Shown here piece after piece: positions 24,552 to 33,619 of a stretch of DNA of 64,000 bases. Within the stretch, counting starts at the first letter, position 1; each line of letters begins with the position of its first letter. Under the pieces are notes generated by a model. That model made no database searches. It was not told the DNA's origin and worked only from the letters and a program-made list of their open reading frames with translations. The DNA is from Fibrella aquatilis (GTDB taxonomy: Bacteria > Bacteroidota > Bacteroidia > Cytophagales > Spirosomataceae), in the NCBI RefSeq assembly GCF_017353255.1, contig NZ_JAFMYU010000023.1, forward strand, positions 1-64,000, written 5' to 3'. Position numbers and translations under genes: made by a program.

Positions 24552-25244
24552 ATGATGACTTGGCCTCTCTACCTACTCTGCCGCCTGACCCACCAGGCCT
24601 ACGTACCCTTTCGGAAGGTACTGATCGACCCCAGCGACGAAGCTGCTCTGCTCAGCTACCAGCAAGCCTATAAACTCAGGGCTGGCATGGAGGTCTCGCT
24701 CGACTACCTGCGCCATGCCCGCGTCACGCTTTGCTATGCGGGCAATAAGTGCGTGGCAGGCTACGTGCTGAACGTACCTGAATGGACCACCCTGCGCTAC
24801 CTTTCTATTTTTCCGCCCGATTTGGCCCACCATCTACTGGCTGAGCGCGATATGCCCGAACAGAGCCTGATTGAGCTAACCTGCCTCTGGAAACACAGCA
24901 AACTCTCGCCAATGCTGTCGGCGGTATATTTTCTGTCGTCGATCTGGGATGCCTGGCAGGTGGGCCGCCGGTTGGGCAAACGCTACCTGCTGGGTGGGGC
25001 AGTAGAAGCCAGTGTACGGCAGTTTCAGCGTCGCCTGCTTAGCACCGATCTGTTTATCGGTTTCTTGCCCGGCCAACAGGTCATTACGAAGGCCAACCAG
25101 TTGGTGGCGGTCTATGCGGGTCGGGTAAGCCAGATCCCAACGCGGGGTACGTGGGTGGTACTCAACCGGTTTATCTGGCGGTTTGGCTATGCGCTGCCGG
25201 GCAAAAGAAGGCCTGTTTTGAGCAGAAACATGGCCACATCATAG
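24552..25244 (+). CDS. GNAT-like protein, paralogue 1
   Basis: A 230-residue soluble protein related to the 38255-38857 product. Shared features are an early YL..A segment, a VAGYVLN strand, LRYLSIFPPD, an IELTCLW strand, and WDAWQVGRRLGKRYLLGGAVEASVRQFQRRLL. The order of strands and the GRR..LLGG loop recall GNAT acyltransferases of the N-acyl amino acid or autoinducer synthase type, but this fold call is uncertain. The 3' end overlaps the convergent LuxR-type regulator by 58 bases. Regulators also sit beside the second paralogue. It is divergent from the sigma operon. Confidence 0.75.
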   Translation: MMTWPLYLLCRLTHQAYVPFRKVLIDPSDEAALLSYQQAYKLRAGMEVSLDYLRHARVTLCYAGNKCVAGYVLNVPEWTTLRYLSIFPPDLAHHLLAERDMPEQSLIELTCLWKHSKLSPMLSAVYFLSSIWDAWQVGRRLGKRYLLGGAVEASVRQFQRRLLSTDLFIGFLPGQQVITKANQLVAVYAGRVSQIPTRGTWVVLNRFIWRFGYALPGKRRPVLSRNMATS

Positions 25245-26035
25245 GCCGTCGTTACGGGCAGGTCGTCGCCAAACAGGCCCTTTGCTTTCACCAGCACCGA
25301 CTTGTTGTATTCCTTCACCATCAACTCGCTGATGCCCATTTTTTTGGCGAGTTGCCGGGCCGAAGGGCGTTGGGGACCGGCCAGACTCAGGTACGTTCTG
25401 AGCAACACCAATTCGCGCGGGGTGAAGGGATTTTTTTTAGCCGACAGGCTAGCAAACAACCTATAAACGGCTTCATAGAACCGCTCGCGAACGGCTTCGG
25501 GGACATCGTAGAAACGGGGAGAAAGCGGTTCGCCTTCGTAGGGTTTGATGATATGGAACTCCGACAGGTAAGCGGTGATTTGCCCGGTCGTGGTGAGTTG
25601 CCAAGGCGATAGGATACGCTTCACCAGCAACACCTCGCCATTGGCGTGGCGCAGGGGCAGGTTCACCATAAACCGGGGCCGCAGGAAATAGATCGCCGGG
25701 AGTGCGTCGACAACGATGCGGAACAACTCTTTCGAGAGCAGGATACTGTTGCGCATCACGCCCGGATTAGGCATGCAGCGCAGGTATTGCCGGAACGAAA
25801 ACGTATTGTCGGCGTAGCCAAGCTCACTCATACCGATGGCGTGTTCGACAGATAGATCAAGCAGGTTGGTAATGATAGCAAATTGTTCGGGGCGGCGACC
25901 AAGGCGTAGCCGTTCTAACTCGGCGACCTGCTGATCACCCGGCACCACCAGTTCGAGCTGGTCGGAATGAGGGAAAAGCTGTTGCACAAACTGACGGATA
26001 CCCTGATACTCTTCTTCGTAGACAGTCAAGCTCAT
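25187..26035 (-). CDS. PAS-like/LuxR-type transcriptional regulator
   Basis: About 282 residues. The centre (MVNLPLRHANGEVLLVKRIL, then GQITAYLSEFHIIKPYEG) resembles a PAS sensor domain. The C-terminal 80 residues contain a LuxR/GerE-type helix-turn-helix: FTPRELVLLRTYL, then SARQLAKKMGISELMVKEYNK. The start is placed at MSLTVYEEEY (26035); an ATG seven codons upstream is possible. The gene converges on the GNAT-like gene with a 58-base overlap. It may respond to a product made by that neighbour; this is inferred from linkage only. Confidence 0.82.
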   Translation of the reverse strand: MSLTVYEEEYQGIRQFVQQLFPHSDQLELVVPGDQQVAELERLRLGRRPEQFAIITNLLDLSVEHAIGMSELGYADNTFSFRQYLRCMPNPGVMRNSILLSKELFRIVVDALPAIYFLRPRFMVNLPLRHANGEVLLVKRILSPWQLTTTGQITAYLSEFHIIKPYEGEPLSPRFYDVPEAVRERFYEAVYRLFASLSAKKNPFTPRELVLLRTYLSLAGPQRPSARQLAKKMGISELMVKEYNKSVLVKAKGLFGDDLPVTTAYDVAMFLLKTGLLLPGSA

Positions 26036-26169
26036 AAGCGTTGGAAAAATTCGCACACACCCCTATGGTAGGGTTGAATGAAGGCCATCTGGACAACCAA
26101 TATTGCACCACACCCAAAAGTAAGCGATTGATGAACCAATGAAGCCGGTAAGCATCCACTAATCTACGC

Positions 26170-26562
26170 ATGAAGCCACTAGCCACCCCCCTGAATTCGC
26201 TTCCGTTTACCCTCACCGATTGTATCCTGATTCCCATCAGGGCGCACCACTACGAACGGATTGTGAAGCGTGACATCCGGTATTTCCAGGCCGAAGGCAA
26301 TTGGGTCGATCTGTTCACCACCACGCACATGTACCGGCTTTCGACCAACATTGGGCAGATTCAGGCGCAACTGGATAAGCAACAATTTGTGCGGATTTCG
26401 CGGCGGCATTTAGTCAACATCGACCGCACATGCGGCCTGCGTGGTAGCGAGTTACTGATCGATGATGAACCATTACCCATTGGCAGGCAGTACCGCACTG
26501 CACTCCTGAGCGTACTGCCGATTCTGCGGATGAAAGCAGAGCCGGAAACTGAAGCTATATAA
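26170..26562 (+). CDS. Orphan LytTR-domain DNA-binding protein
   Basis: A 130-residue protein made almost entirely of one LytTR DNA-binding domain: DIRYFQAEGNWVDLFTT, YRLSTNIGQIQAQL, FVRISRRHLVNIDR and LPIGRQYR follow the LytTR pattern. There is no receiver domain, so it is either activated by other means or constitutive. It is 35 bases upstream of the 26598 gene in the same direction, so it may control that locus or be co-transcribed with it. Confidence 0.9.
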   Translation: MKPLATPLNSLPFTLTDCILIPIRAHHYERIVKRDIRYFQAEGNWVDLFTTTHMYRLSTNIGQIQAQLDKQQFVRISRRHLVNIDRTCGLRGSELLIDDEPLPIGRQYRTALLSVLPILRMKAEPETEAI

Positions 26563-26575
26563 CTGACACACAATC

Positions 26576-26585
26576 GTCCACACCA
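26576..26585 (+). promoter_or_regulatory. GTCCACACCA motif upstream of the 26598 gene
   Basis: A one-base variant of the TATCCACACCA element, 12 bases before the ATG of the 26598 gene. Similar partial copies (TCTCCACAC at about 28073, TATCCACACGG at 33599-33609) precede the starts at 28099 and 33620. Confidence 0.35.
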
Positions 26586-26597
26586 TTTTTAACACAC

Positions 26598-27947
26598 ATG
26601 AATACACCTTTATCGCTCAAAATTTTCGGTATCTCGTTGCTACTGATTGGGTCCTTTTCACTCAATAACTGCACAGTGTATAGACCCCAGGCCAACACCC
26701 TTCAACAAACACACTCCGGGGCATCAGTGGTGACGCCCAGTTGGAACGGGCGGGTGACGTTCTGGGGAAAAGCGTGGCCTTTGATTGTGGGGCCACTAGT
26801 GGCTAGTGCCGCCGGGGTCATTTATTACCAGCGGTCGCCAACGGCCTTTGCCAACCAGACTACCGGAGAAAGACCTTCGCTGGGTACAACGGCTATCACC
26901 ATGGCACTGGCAGGGATAATTGTTCCGGGCATGGTGCCACTGTCTTACCTTCGGAAAAAGTCGGCAACCGTTAGGCGGTATGACCCCTCGCAGGCCGACA
27001 ACTGGACGCGCAAGCTGGACGGCCGCTGGGACGTGTATAAAACACTGCCCAACAACGCCCTGCTGATTGGCCCACGCGGCGGGCTGGCCACCTACCTTGC
27101 CGAAGAAAAAGCCATTGCCGACCGCGCCGAAAAGGAACGCCTCGCGGCTATAGAGCGCGTTCGGCAGGCCGAGATAGCGCGGGAACTAGCTGCCTATGAG
27201 GCGTTTAGAAAACTGGGCAAATGGGCCGACTATCTTGACGCCTACCCGTCGGGGCTACACAGCGAGGAAGTCCGGCGCGAGGGCGAACGGTTGGCTTATG
27301 AGGAGGTTAAGAGAGCCGAGCGCCGCGCTGGCACCACATATATCAAGTACTTCTATCCCGGCGGCGAACATAGCGCGCTGGTGCGGGAGGTAAGCGACGA
27401 GTTTCAGGAGAAAGAAATCCTCTGGGACGACTACTATAAGACCGATTCGTACGACGGCTATAAGCAACTGCTGGACCGAATTGCCACCTACCGCGAGCTG
27501 ATGAGTAAGCGCCGCGCCGATATACCCGCCGAAAAACGGGAGCTACAGCAACTATACGGCGGCCTGATCGAGTCGGCCGACCTGCTCACCAAACGGACAG
27601 AGCGGTATTTCAAGGGAAAAGCAAGCGACCGGGCCGCCCGCCAGGAAGCGGCAGCCACCTGGGTAGTGGGCGACAACCTGTGCTGGAAACCAGGCAGCCA
27701 TTCGCTCGACGAGGAGGGCAAAAAAATACCCGGCACCGATGCAGAAACGGCCATCCGCGTCACCATCGAAGAGATCAACCCCGACCGTACCCGCTTCAAG
27801 ATCCGGGTAAAAGAGCTTTTCAATACCAGAAAGAACCGCAACGCCTCGTCGTTCCGCATGTCAGACTCAAACCGCATCTGGGAGTTGGAAGAGCTTGACT
27901 GGATCGATCCGCTCAGCGAAGACATGAACTTCAAAAAGTGCCTCTGA
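26598..27947 (+). CDS. Orphan membrane-anchored protein with charged helical region
   Basis: A 449-residue protein of unknown function. The N-terminus has a signal-like helix with a possible lipidated Cys25 (SLNNCTVY). Hydrophobic segments lie near residues 60-77 and 97-116. Residues 165-300 are rich in Glu, Arg and Ala with repeated units of the type YEAFRKLGKWADYLDAYPSG, suggesting TPR-like or coiled-coil helices. The C-terminal 110 residues look beta-rich and end ELDWIDPLSEDM then FKKCL. A decayed copy of this C-terminus is at 15037-15175, ahead of the related adhesin gene, so the gene belongs to the duplicated block. Confidence 0.8.
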   Translation: MNTPLSLKIFGISLLLIGSFSLNNCTVYRPQANTLQQTHSGASVVTPSWNGRVTFWGKAWPLIVGPLVASAAGVIYYQRSPTAFANQTTGERPSLGTTAITMALAGIIVPGMVPLSYLRKKSATVRRYDPSQADNWTRKLDGRWDVYKTLPNNALLIGPRGGLATYLAEEKAIADRAEKERLAAIERVRQAEIARELAAYEAFRKLGKWADYLDAYPSGLHSEEVRREGERLAYEEVKRAERRAGTTYIKYFYPGGEHSALVREVSDEFQEKEILWDDYYKTDSYDGYKQLLDRIATYRELMSKRRADIPAEKRELQQLYGGLIESADLLTKRTERYFKGKASDRAARQEAAATWVVGDNLCWKPGSHSLDEEGKKIPGTDAETAIRVTIEEINPDRTRFKIRVKELFNTRKNRNASSFRMSDSNRIWELEELDWIDPLSEDMNFKKCL

Positions 27948-27968
27948 TTACCCTAAACCGCCTTTTCA

Positions 27969-27979
27969 TATCCACACCA
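27969..27979 (+). promoter_or_regulatory. TATCCACACCA motif copy
   Basis: An exact copy of the motif just after the 26598 gene, within sequence shared with the decayed block at 15176-15262. It is about 120 bases before the next start (28099). Confidence 0.4.
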
Positions 27980-28098
27980 TAATCAATCTTACTCATGACA
28001 TTCCCAATCACGTCCAGCCAACTGCGCAGTTCACTTTTTGAAGGTATACAGCGCGACTTGCTGTAGTTAATCTCTCCACACGTTCACCAAAACATACG

Positions 28099-28572
28099 AT
28101 GCAACCACAACTCCGACTAATTGCTGTAGGGCTCTCCCTGAGCATCTTGTTCTTTACTGGATGTACAAACAAAGACGTTGTACCTGATTTTGACACGACC
28201 CAGGTGGCTGGGAGATGGCGGCTTACAACGGCAAGAACCTCAACCAAGATTACCGCTAATGGTAATCTTGAAGTTACCAACGAGACCCGAACTGGTAAAG
28301 CGACTGATATCATCGAGTTTAAAACGAATGGCACAATGACTGACCCCGCTGGCCTTTTTGACGACAACGCGGGCACCTGGAACTACAGCGTAAAAGGCAG
28401 TGAAATAACCTTGAATAGGGTGTATAAAGGGTATTATACCATTGCCCTCAACAACGGAACATTAACCTTCACCCAGAATAAAGACCAGGCAACGCGTACT
28501 GTAAAAGACTCTGGTTTTAAAAACATAGAAGTCATTGAGGCAGATGTAAAAATTGATTTCGTCAAACTCTGA
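28099..28572 (+). CDS. Lipocalin-like lipoprotein
   Basis: A 157-residue lipoprotein (MQPQLRLIAVGLSLSILFF then TGCTN). The mature domain follows the small lipocalin-like plan: VAGRWRLTTART, IIEFKTNGTMTD, GTWNYSVKGSEITLN, YYTIALNNGTLTFTQ and a final VKIDFVKL strand. A frameshifted remnant of a paralogue lies at 15304-15524, in the same relative position of the duplicate block. It lies between the orphan membrane protein and two small secreted proteins. Ligand unknown. Confidence 0.82.
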   Translation: MQPQLRLIAVGLSLSILFFTGCTNKDVVPDFDTTQVAGRWRLTTARTSTKITANGNLEVTNETRTGKATDIIEFKTNGTMTDPAGLFDDNAGTWNYSVKGSEITLNRVYKGYYTIALNNGTLTFTQNKDQATRTVKDSGFKNIEVIEADVKIDFVKL

Positions 28573-28718
28573 TTGGCTCAGTTGGCAAGGTAACATTCCA
28601 GTTTTCAGGGTGGTGTAGAAAGGTCAGACATCTTGAGGATATAGTTACCGTTACACCAAACAGAGGTAACCGACATTCAAACGTACCTGTACTATCAACG
28701 AACCTAATCCCCACACAC

Positions 28719-29171
28719 ATGCATACTCCCCTCAGACTGGCGTTGCTGGCTTTATGCCTGTTCGCCCTCAAGGTAGCCGCTTCAGCGCAGGTATCTACTA
28801 AACGCGTTCGGGAACTGATTGACCTCGTTACGGACAAAGTGGAAGAAGGCGAAACTGATCAGGTGCTGCTGATTACTATCGACTATGTGCGCCGCGAGGG
28901 ATCTTCAACGCAAACCTATTACCTCTCGGCGGGCGACCGTTACCGAGCTGTGGCGGTGGGCGATAACAATCGCATTAAAGACATCGACCTGTATGTGCTG
29001 ACCGAAGGCGGCACCGAACTCACTAAAGACTCTGACGAGAAGAACATTGCCGCCTGCTCGTTCCGGGCCAACAGTTCGGGTCCGTATCGCTTCAAGGTAA
29101 AGCCTTACAAAATGGCAGAGGACATAAAAGACGGCTTTTTTGGACTGGTTATCAGCCGGATACGAGATTAA
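28719..29171 (+). CDS. Small secreted protein of unknown function
   Basis: A 150-residue exported protein with a signal peptide (MHTPLRLALLALCLFALKVAASAQ). The mature part starts with an acidic helix (RELIDLVTDKVEEGETD) and continues with a compact beta domain (TYYLSAGDRYRAVAVGD, DIDLYVLTEGG, PYRFKVKPYKM), recalling small pre-peptidase-type C-terminal domains. The stop codon overlaps the next start (TAATG), so translation of the two is probably coupled. It is absent from the decayed duplicate block. The 146 bases upstream hold no recognised feature. Confidence 0.75.
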   Translation: MHTPLRLALLALCLFALKVAASAQVSTKRVRELIDLVTDKVEEGETDQVLLITIDYVRREGSSTQTYYLSAGDRYRAVAVGDNNRIKDIDLYVLTEGGTELTKDSDEKNIAACSFRANSSGPYRFKVKPYKMAEDIKDGFFGLVISRIRD

Positions 29172-29725
29172 TGAGCCAGACCATGACACAGACACGCAGG
29201 CGGTGGCTCTGGTTCCTGATGGGGCTTGCTTACTCAGCGGCGACCTCGGCGCAGGTGCCACCAATGGGCCGCTGGCAACGCGAAGGCACCAACGCGTTTG
29301 GCACCCGAACCACGTATGTCTACGAATTCAGACCTGACAATCAGTTTGTTTTCGAGCGGAAGGTACGCTCCGACAAACGGAAATTCACAACGCACGTGGT
29401 GGTGGCAGGTACGTGGCAGGCTACGGCGTTTTCGGACAGTCAATGGCAAGCCTTAGCCAATGAACACCCTGCATTGATGCCCTATTACAACGATGACCGG
29501 CTGGCTTCGGCCCGAAAAATCACGGTGCACCTGAACCGGGTCTTGTCGTCGGTAGCTCGCCACGACGATGGACGTGTAGAAACAGGCGAAGCCGAATCCT
29601 TAGCTCAGGTATGGGGTACAGCCCGATTCGATGAGTTACTCACCAAACCAGACAACAACCAACACCTGACCATTTTCAGCCGCGACGATGACAAGTTGCT
29701 CTCGCTTGTCTTCCACCGGGAATAA
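29171..29725 (+). CDS. Small secreted protein of unknown function
   Basis: A 184-residue protein with a signal peptide (RRRWLWFLMGLAYSAATSAQ). The mature part has lipocalin-like features: GRWQREGTNAFGTRTTYVYEF, NQFVFERKV, VVVAGTWQATAF, then TIFSRDDDKLLSLVF at the end. The start at 29171 overlaps the stop of the previous gene by one base. It is followed 25 bases later by the large adhesin gene and is therefore likely to be in the same operon. Confidence 0.72.
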   Translation: MSQTMTQTRRRWLWFLMGLAYSAATSAQVPPMGRWQREGTNAFGTRTTYVYEFRPDNQFVFERKVRSDKRKFTTHVVVAGTWQATAFSDSQWQALANEHPALMPYYNDDRLASARKITVHLNRVLSSVARHDDGRVETGEAESLAQVWGTARFDELLTKPDNNQHLTIFSRDDDKLLSLVFHRE

Positions 29726-29750
29726 CACACCGCATAAACCAATCCTGATT

Positions 29751-32700
29751 ATGAAACTACAATATCTACTCGTTTGGCTCTTGCTGCTATTCAGCGCGGA
29801 GCGGGCATTAGCGCAGGCTACGCTGGTGAAAGAAATTTACCCGTTGGCAACGGGTTCCATAGACGCTTCTATTAAGGGCGTTCCTATTGGCAATAAGTTT
29901 TTGTTTGCTGCCGATAATAGTGTCAATGGCAAAGAACTCTGGATTAGCGACGGTACCGATGCAGGCACCGTTATGCTGAAAGATATTAAACCTGGCACCC
30001 GCACTACCTCATCCAACCCACAGTCTTTTTTTACCTTTCAGGGCATCGCCTATTTCTACATCAACCTCGGCGGCTTTTATACTCCTTATGAACTTTGGCG
30101 TTCTGACGGAACGGCTGACGGAACCTACAAAATAGGGGACGAAGAAACAGTGAGCAATGAACTTGAAATAGCCGACAACACACTCTATTTTATTTCAGAC
30201 AATGGCCTGATCCAGAAAGACTTAACTAAAGCAGGATACAAGACCATTATTGACCGAAGTTATAACAGTGACCTGAATAACTTTCCCGCCAAAGCGGCCA
30301 ACATTACCCGCCAGAATGGCAACTGGCTGTTTATGGCCCAATCGGTGCAGAACAAGTATAAGCAGGCTCTTTTTCAGAGCGACGGTACGAAAGCAGGCAC
30401 CAGGAAAGTGGCTAACCTGGGCGACAACGATGGTAAAATCACGGCCACTAAGTCGGGTAAGCTGGCTTTCTTTGGTAACGACGATGGCACCTACGGAGCT
30501 GAATTATGGGTGACAGATGGCACAGCAGGTGGCACTAAAATGGTGAAGAACATTGCACCAGGTGGCTTGTCTTCATTTATATCTCTCGCTTATTACAGCC
30601 TCAATTTTTACCAGATTCAGCCATTGCAAGACAAGGTGTTGTTCGTAGCCGACGATGGTACCACGGGCAATGAACTCTGGATCAGCGACGGCACCGAAGC
30701 GGGCACGAAGCTGTTTAAAGAATTTACAGCGGGCAAAAACGGTACTACGTTTTATTTCTACAACCCCAGCGACGTAGGTACCGACCTCATCTATTTCGCG
30801 GTTAACAACAAGGAATTATGGCGCAGTGATGGCACCGAAGCCGGTACGTATATGCTGGCAACCGACCCCAACGGTGAATTTAATTATGTACGCAAACTAG
30901 GCGACTATATTTATTATCGGGATGGCGATGGCCGAAAAGTATACCGACTGGATGGTCGCCCCGCAAGCAGTCAGGTGGTGGGCACACTCACGAATAGCCT
31001 GTATGGGTACTATTCAGGACCTGGTGATTTCCTGATTGCAGGCAACAATATGTTTTATAGTGGCAATCAGGACGCAACAGGCTGGGAACTCTGGAAACTG
31101 CCTTTTTGCGACCATCAGGCCACGATTTCGGCACCGGTGGGGGCCAGTTTCTGCACCGGTGCCTCTATTGATTTGCAGGCAGGCGGGTCAGGTGGCGCTG
31201 GGCCTTTTACCTACAAGTGGACCAGCGGCACCGATAACCTCGGTACCAACGCCAAGCTCACCGTCAACAAAACGGCTACCTATACCGTGGATGTAACAGA
31301 CTCGAGAGGGTGTACTATCTCCACGTCTGTTCAGGCCACCGAAACTAAAAATCTGCCTATAGGCATCAGTGGCTCAACAGCCTACTGCGCAGGCGATGCC
31401 GTGCCGTTATCGGGCACGGCGGCAGGCGGCACAGCCCCCTATGTCTACCAATGGTTTCAGAACAGCAGCCGCATCACGGGCCAAACCGCTACCACGCTGA
31501 CAGTCAACACCACCGGCACGTATAGCCTGTCAGTGTCGGATAGCAAAGGTTGCACGGGTACCTCGACGGGGCTGTTTGTCTCGCAGAAACCTAGCCCGTC
31601 GGCCACCATCAGCACCAACGGCACCACCGTTGTGCAGCCGGGTAGCAGCTTATCGGTGGTGATGACCACGCCCGCTGCATCGGGGCAAACCTACCAGTGG
31701 TTCCGCGATGGCGTGGCCATACCGGGCGCTACCAACAACAACTACCTAGCCACGCAGGCAGGGGGGTACACCGTGCAGGTGAACCGCGATGGCTGCACGG
31801 CCACTTCGTCGCTAACACGGCTGGCCGTGGGATTGGCCGTGAACCTAGTGGGTTCGCCGACTTTTTGCGTAGGCGGCAGCACCTCGCTCACCGTTACGCC
31901 CACTACCGGCGACGCGCCCTACACCTACCAGTGGCGGCTAGGCAACACCACCGTTGGTACCAGCAGCACCATCACCGTCAGCACGGCGGGCAGCTACAGC
32001 GTCACCATCACCGACAGCAAGGGCGTGACGGGTACGCTCCCGGCCATCGACGTAACGCAGCGGCCCGTACCCACCGCCACCATATCGGCAGGTGGCCCTT
32101 TGGTGCTGCAACCAGGGGCTTCGGTGGTGCTCAGTGCGCCAGTCTTGGCCGGGCAAACCTACGTGTGGCTCCGCAACGGCACCGCCATCGCCGGGGCTAC
32201 GGGGGCTACCTACACGGCCAACCTCGCCGGCGACTACACCGTGACCGTTACGCGAGATGCCTGTTCGGCCACGTCAGTGCCTACGCGGGTGTCGCTGGCG
32301 TTGCAGGCGGCCATCACGGGAGCTACCCAGCTTTGCTCGGGCCAAAGCGTGACCTTAGTGGCGGGTAACACCAATGGCGAAGGGCCGTTCACGTACCAAT
32401 GGCGGCAAAACGGCACCGTACTGAACGTTCTCGGTAACACGCTGATAGTCAACACAGGGGGCGATTACGCCGTCACGATTACCGACAGCAAAGGCCTGAT
32501 TGGCGTATCGCCGGTGTTTTCGGTTAGTCAAAAACCTTCGCCCAACGCCACCATCGCCGCTACGGGGCAACTACCGCTGCAACCGGGTACGTCGGCCATC
32601 CTGAGCGTAGTTGCCGTGCCAACCCAAACCTACCAGTGGTTTCTGGACGGGCAGGCCATCACGGGTGCTACCGGCAGCAGCTACACGGTTACGCAGGGGG

Positions 32701-33047
32701 GGAGCTATGCCGTGCTGGTTACGCGGGACGGCTGCGCCACCAACTCCGGCGGCTATGTTGTAGGCCTCATCCTGGCTACTGAACCCATTGTGGCGGGCCT
32801 GACGCTGGAAGCGTCGCCCAATCCAACAAGTCACCTGCTGCGCGTCCGGCTCATGCTAGACGAACCCGCCCCGGCTACGCTTCGGCTGTTCAATACGATG
32901 GGGCGGCAAATTCAGACGCACAGCTTCAGCCAGCCACAGCAAACGCACGAGCATCAGTTCGACGTGGGCAACGTACCCGCTGGCATGCTCCTTTTGCGGG
33001 CAGAAGTGGGCCATAAGCAGTTGACACGCAAACTGTTGAAGGAGTAA
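29751..33047 (+). CDS. Large T9SS-exported surface protein with ELWxxDGT repeats, copy 2
   Basis: A 1098-residue secreted protein, paralogue of 15567-18611. The signal peptide (MKLQYLLVWLLLLFSAERALAQ) sets the start at 29751. Six ELWxxDGT-type motifs follow (ELWISDGTDAGTVML, ELWRSDGTADGT, ELWVTDGTAGGT, ELWISDGTEAGT and two more). From about residue 470 there are roughly five Ig-like modules with repeated QTYQWFRDGVAIPGATN and FCVGGSTSLTVTP-like sequence. A type IX secretion sorting domain closes the protein. Unlike copy 1, it is GC-rich throughout. A surface adhesin is likely; binding target unknown. Confidence 0.9.
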   Translation: MKLQYLLVWLLLLFSAERALAQATLVKEIYPLATGSIDASIKGVPIGNKFLFAADNSVNGKELWISDGTDAGTVMLKDIKPGTRTTSSNPQSFFTFQGIAYFYINLGGFYTPYELWRSDGTADGTYKIGDEETVSNELEIADNTLYFISDNGLIQKDLTKAGYKTIIDRSYNSDLNNFPAKAANITRQNGNWLFMAQSVQNKYKQALFQSDGTKAGTRKVANLGDNDGKITATKSGKLAFFGNDDGTYGAELWVTDGTAGGTKMVKNIAPGGLSSFISLAYYSLNFYQIQPLQDKVLFVADDGTTGNELWISDGTEAGTKLFKEFTAGKNGTTFYFYNPSDVGTDLIYFAVNNKELWRSDGTEAGTYMLATDPNGEFNYVRKLGDYIYYRDGDGRKVYRLDGRPASSQVVGTLTNSLYGYYSGPGDFLIAGNNMFYSGNQDATGWELWKLPFCDHQATISAPVGASFCTGASIDLQAGGSGGAGPFTYKWTSGTDNLGTNAKLTVNKTATYTVDVTDSRGCTISTSVQATETKNLPIGISGSTAYCAGDAVPLSGTAAGGTAPYVYQWFQNSSRITGQTATTLTVNTTGTYSLSVSDSKGCTGTSTGLFVSQKPSPSATISTNGTTVVQPGSSLSVVMTTPAASGQTYQWFRDGVAIPGATNNNYLATQAGGYTVQVNRDGCTATSSLTRLAVGLAVNLVGSPTFCVGGSTSLTVTPTTGDAPYTYQWRLGNTTVGTSSTITVSTAGSYSVTITDSKGVTGTLPAIDVTQRPVPTATISAGGPLVLQPGASVVLSAPVLAGQTYVWLRNGTAIAGATGATYTANLAGDYTVTVTRDACSATSVPTRVSLALQAAITGATQLCSGQSVTLVAGNTNGEGPFTYQWRQNGTVLNVLGNTLIVNTGGDYAVTITDSKGLIGVSPVFSVSQKPSPNATIAATGQLPLQPGTSAILSVVAVPTQTYQWFLDGQAITGATGSSYTVTQGGSYAVLVTRDGCATNSGGYVVGLILATEPIVAGLTLEASPNPTSHLLRVRLMLDEPAPATLRLFNTMGRQIQTHSFSQPQQTHEHQFDVGNVPAGMLLLRAEVGHKQLTRKLLKE

Positions 33048-33068
33048 ATACCCAAAAACACAATCACC

Positions 33069-33509
33069 ATGAAAACGATATTCCTGTTTCTGGCTCTCAT
33101 CGCACTGCTCACCGCCTGCGGGGGCGGGGGCACAAAAGTGGCTCCAGTAGCCGAACGCATTCAGAAAAGCTGGTCGGCCCAGTCGGTGAAGGAAGGTACA
33201 ACGCCCGTCTTCACCAAAGGCGGCAGCAGCACCAAGCCGGGCTACAGCAATTTCCGGCTCGAACTTGCCAGCGGCGGCGTGGCCCGCTTCACCGACATCG
33301 ATGGCATCACCTGCACGGGTACATGGGCTATTTCGTCCGACGAAAAAACGTTGGCCCTGACCGGTCTCACCCCGCCACCTACCGGTACCAACGGCACTAT
33401 CTCGTTCACTATCAGCAGCCTGACCGATAATTCGCTGACGATCACCCGCACCACGGCGAGCCTCAAAACGGGCGGCACCATCAACGAGTACCAGCTGGTT
33501 AACCCATAG
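33069..33509 (+). CDS. Lipocalin-like lipoprotein, copy 2
   Basis: A 146-residue lipoprotein (MKTIFLFLALIALLTACGGGG) nearly identical to the 18633-19070 product; differences include one extra Gly after the lipobox and a few substitutions. It follows adhesin copy 2 by 21 bases, the same spacing as in copy 1. The 110 bases downstream lead into the next sigma factor operon and hold a TATCCACACGG element at 33599. Confidence 0.85.
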   Translation: MKTIFLFLALIALLTACGGGGTKVAPVAERIQKSWSAQSVKEGTTPVFTKGGSSTKPGYSNFRLELASGGVARFTDIDGITCTGTWAISSDEKTLALTGLTPPPTGTNGTISFTISSLTDNSLTITRTTASLKTGGTINEYQLVNP

Positions 33510-33619
33510 CGTAGCTTACCTCCCACTGGTAGCTGACATAGCTGGCCTGGCAACAGCTTGCTATTTGTGGCGGTGTGGGTATCTTCCCTCGTTGAAGCTA
33601 TCCACACGGCTACATTACC

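Noticed and set aside
15037-33509. Composite transposon or integrative element
   Set aside because: The duplicated block suggests movement, but I saw no transposase, integrase, terminal repeats or tRNA attachment site at its edges.
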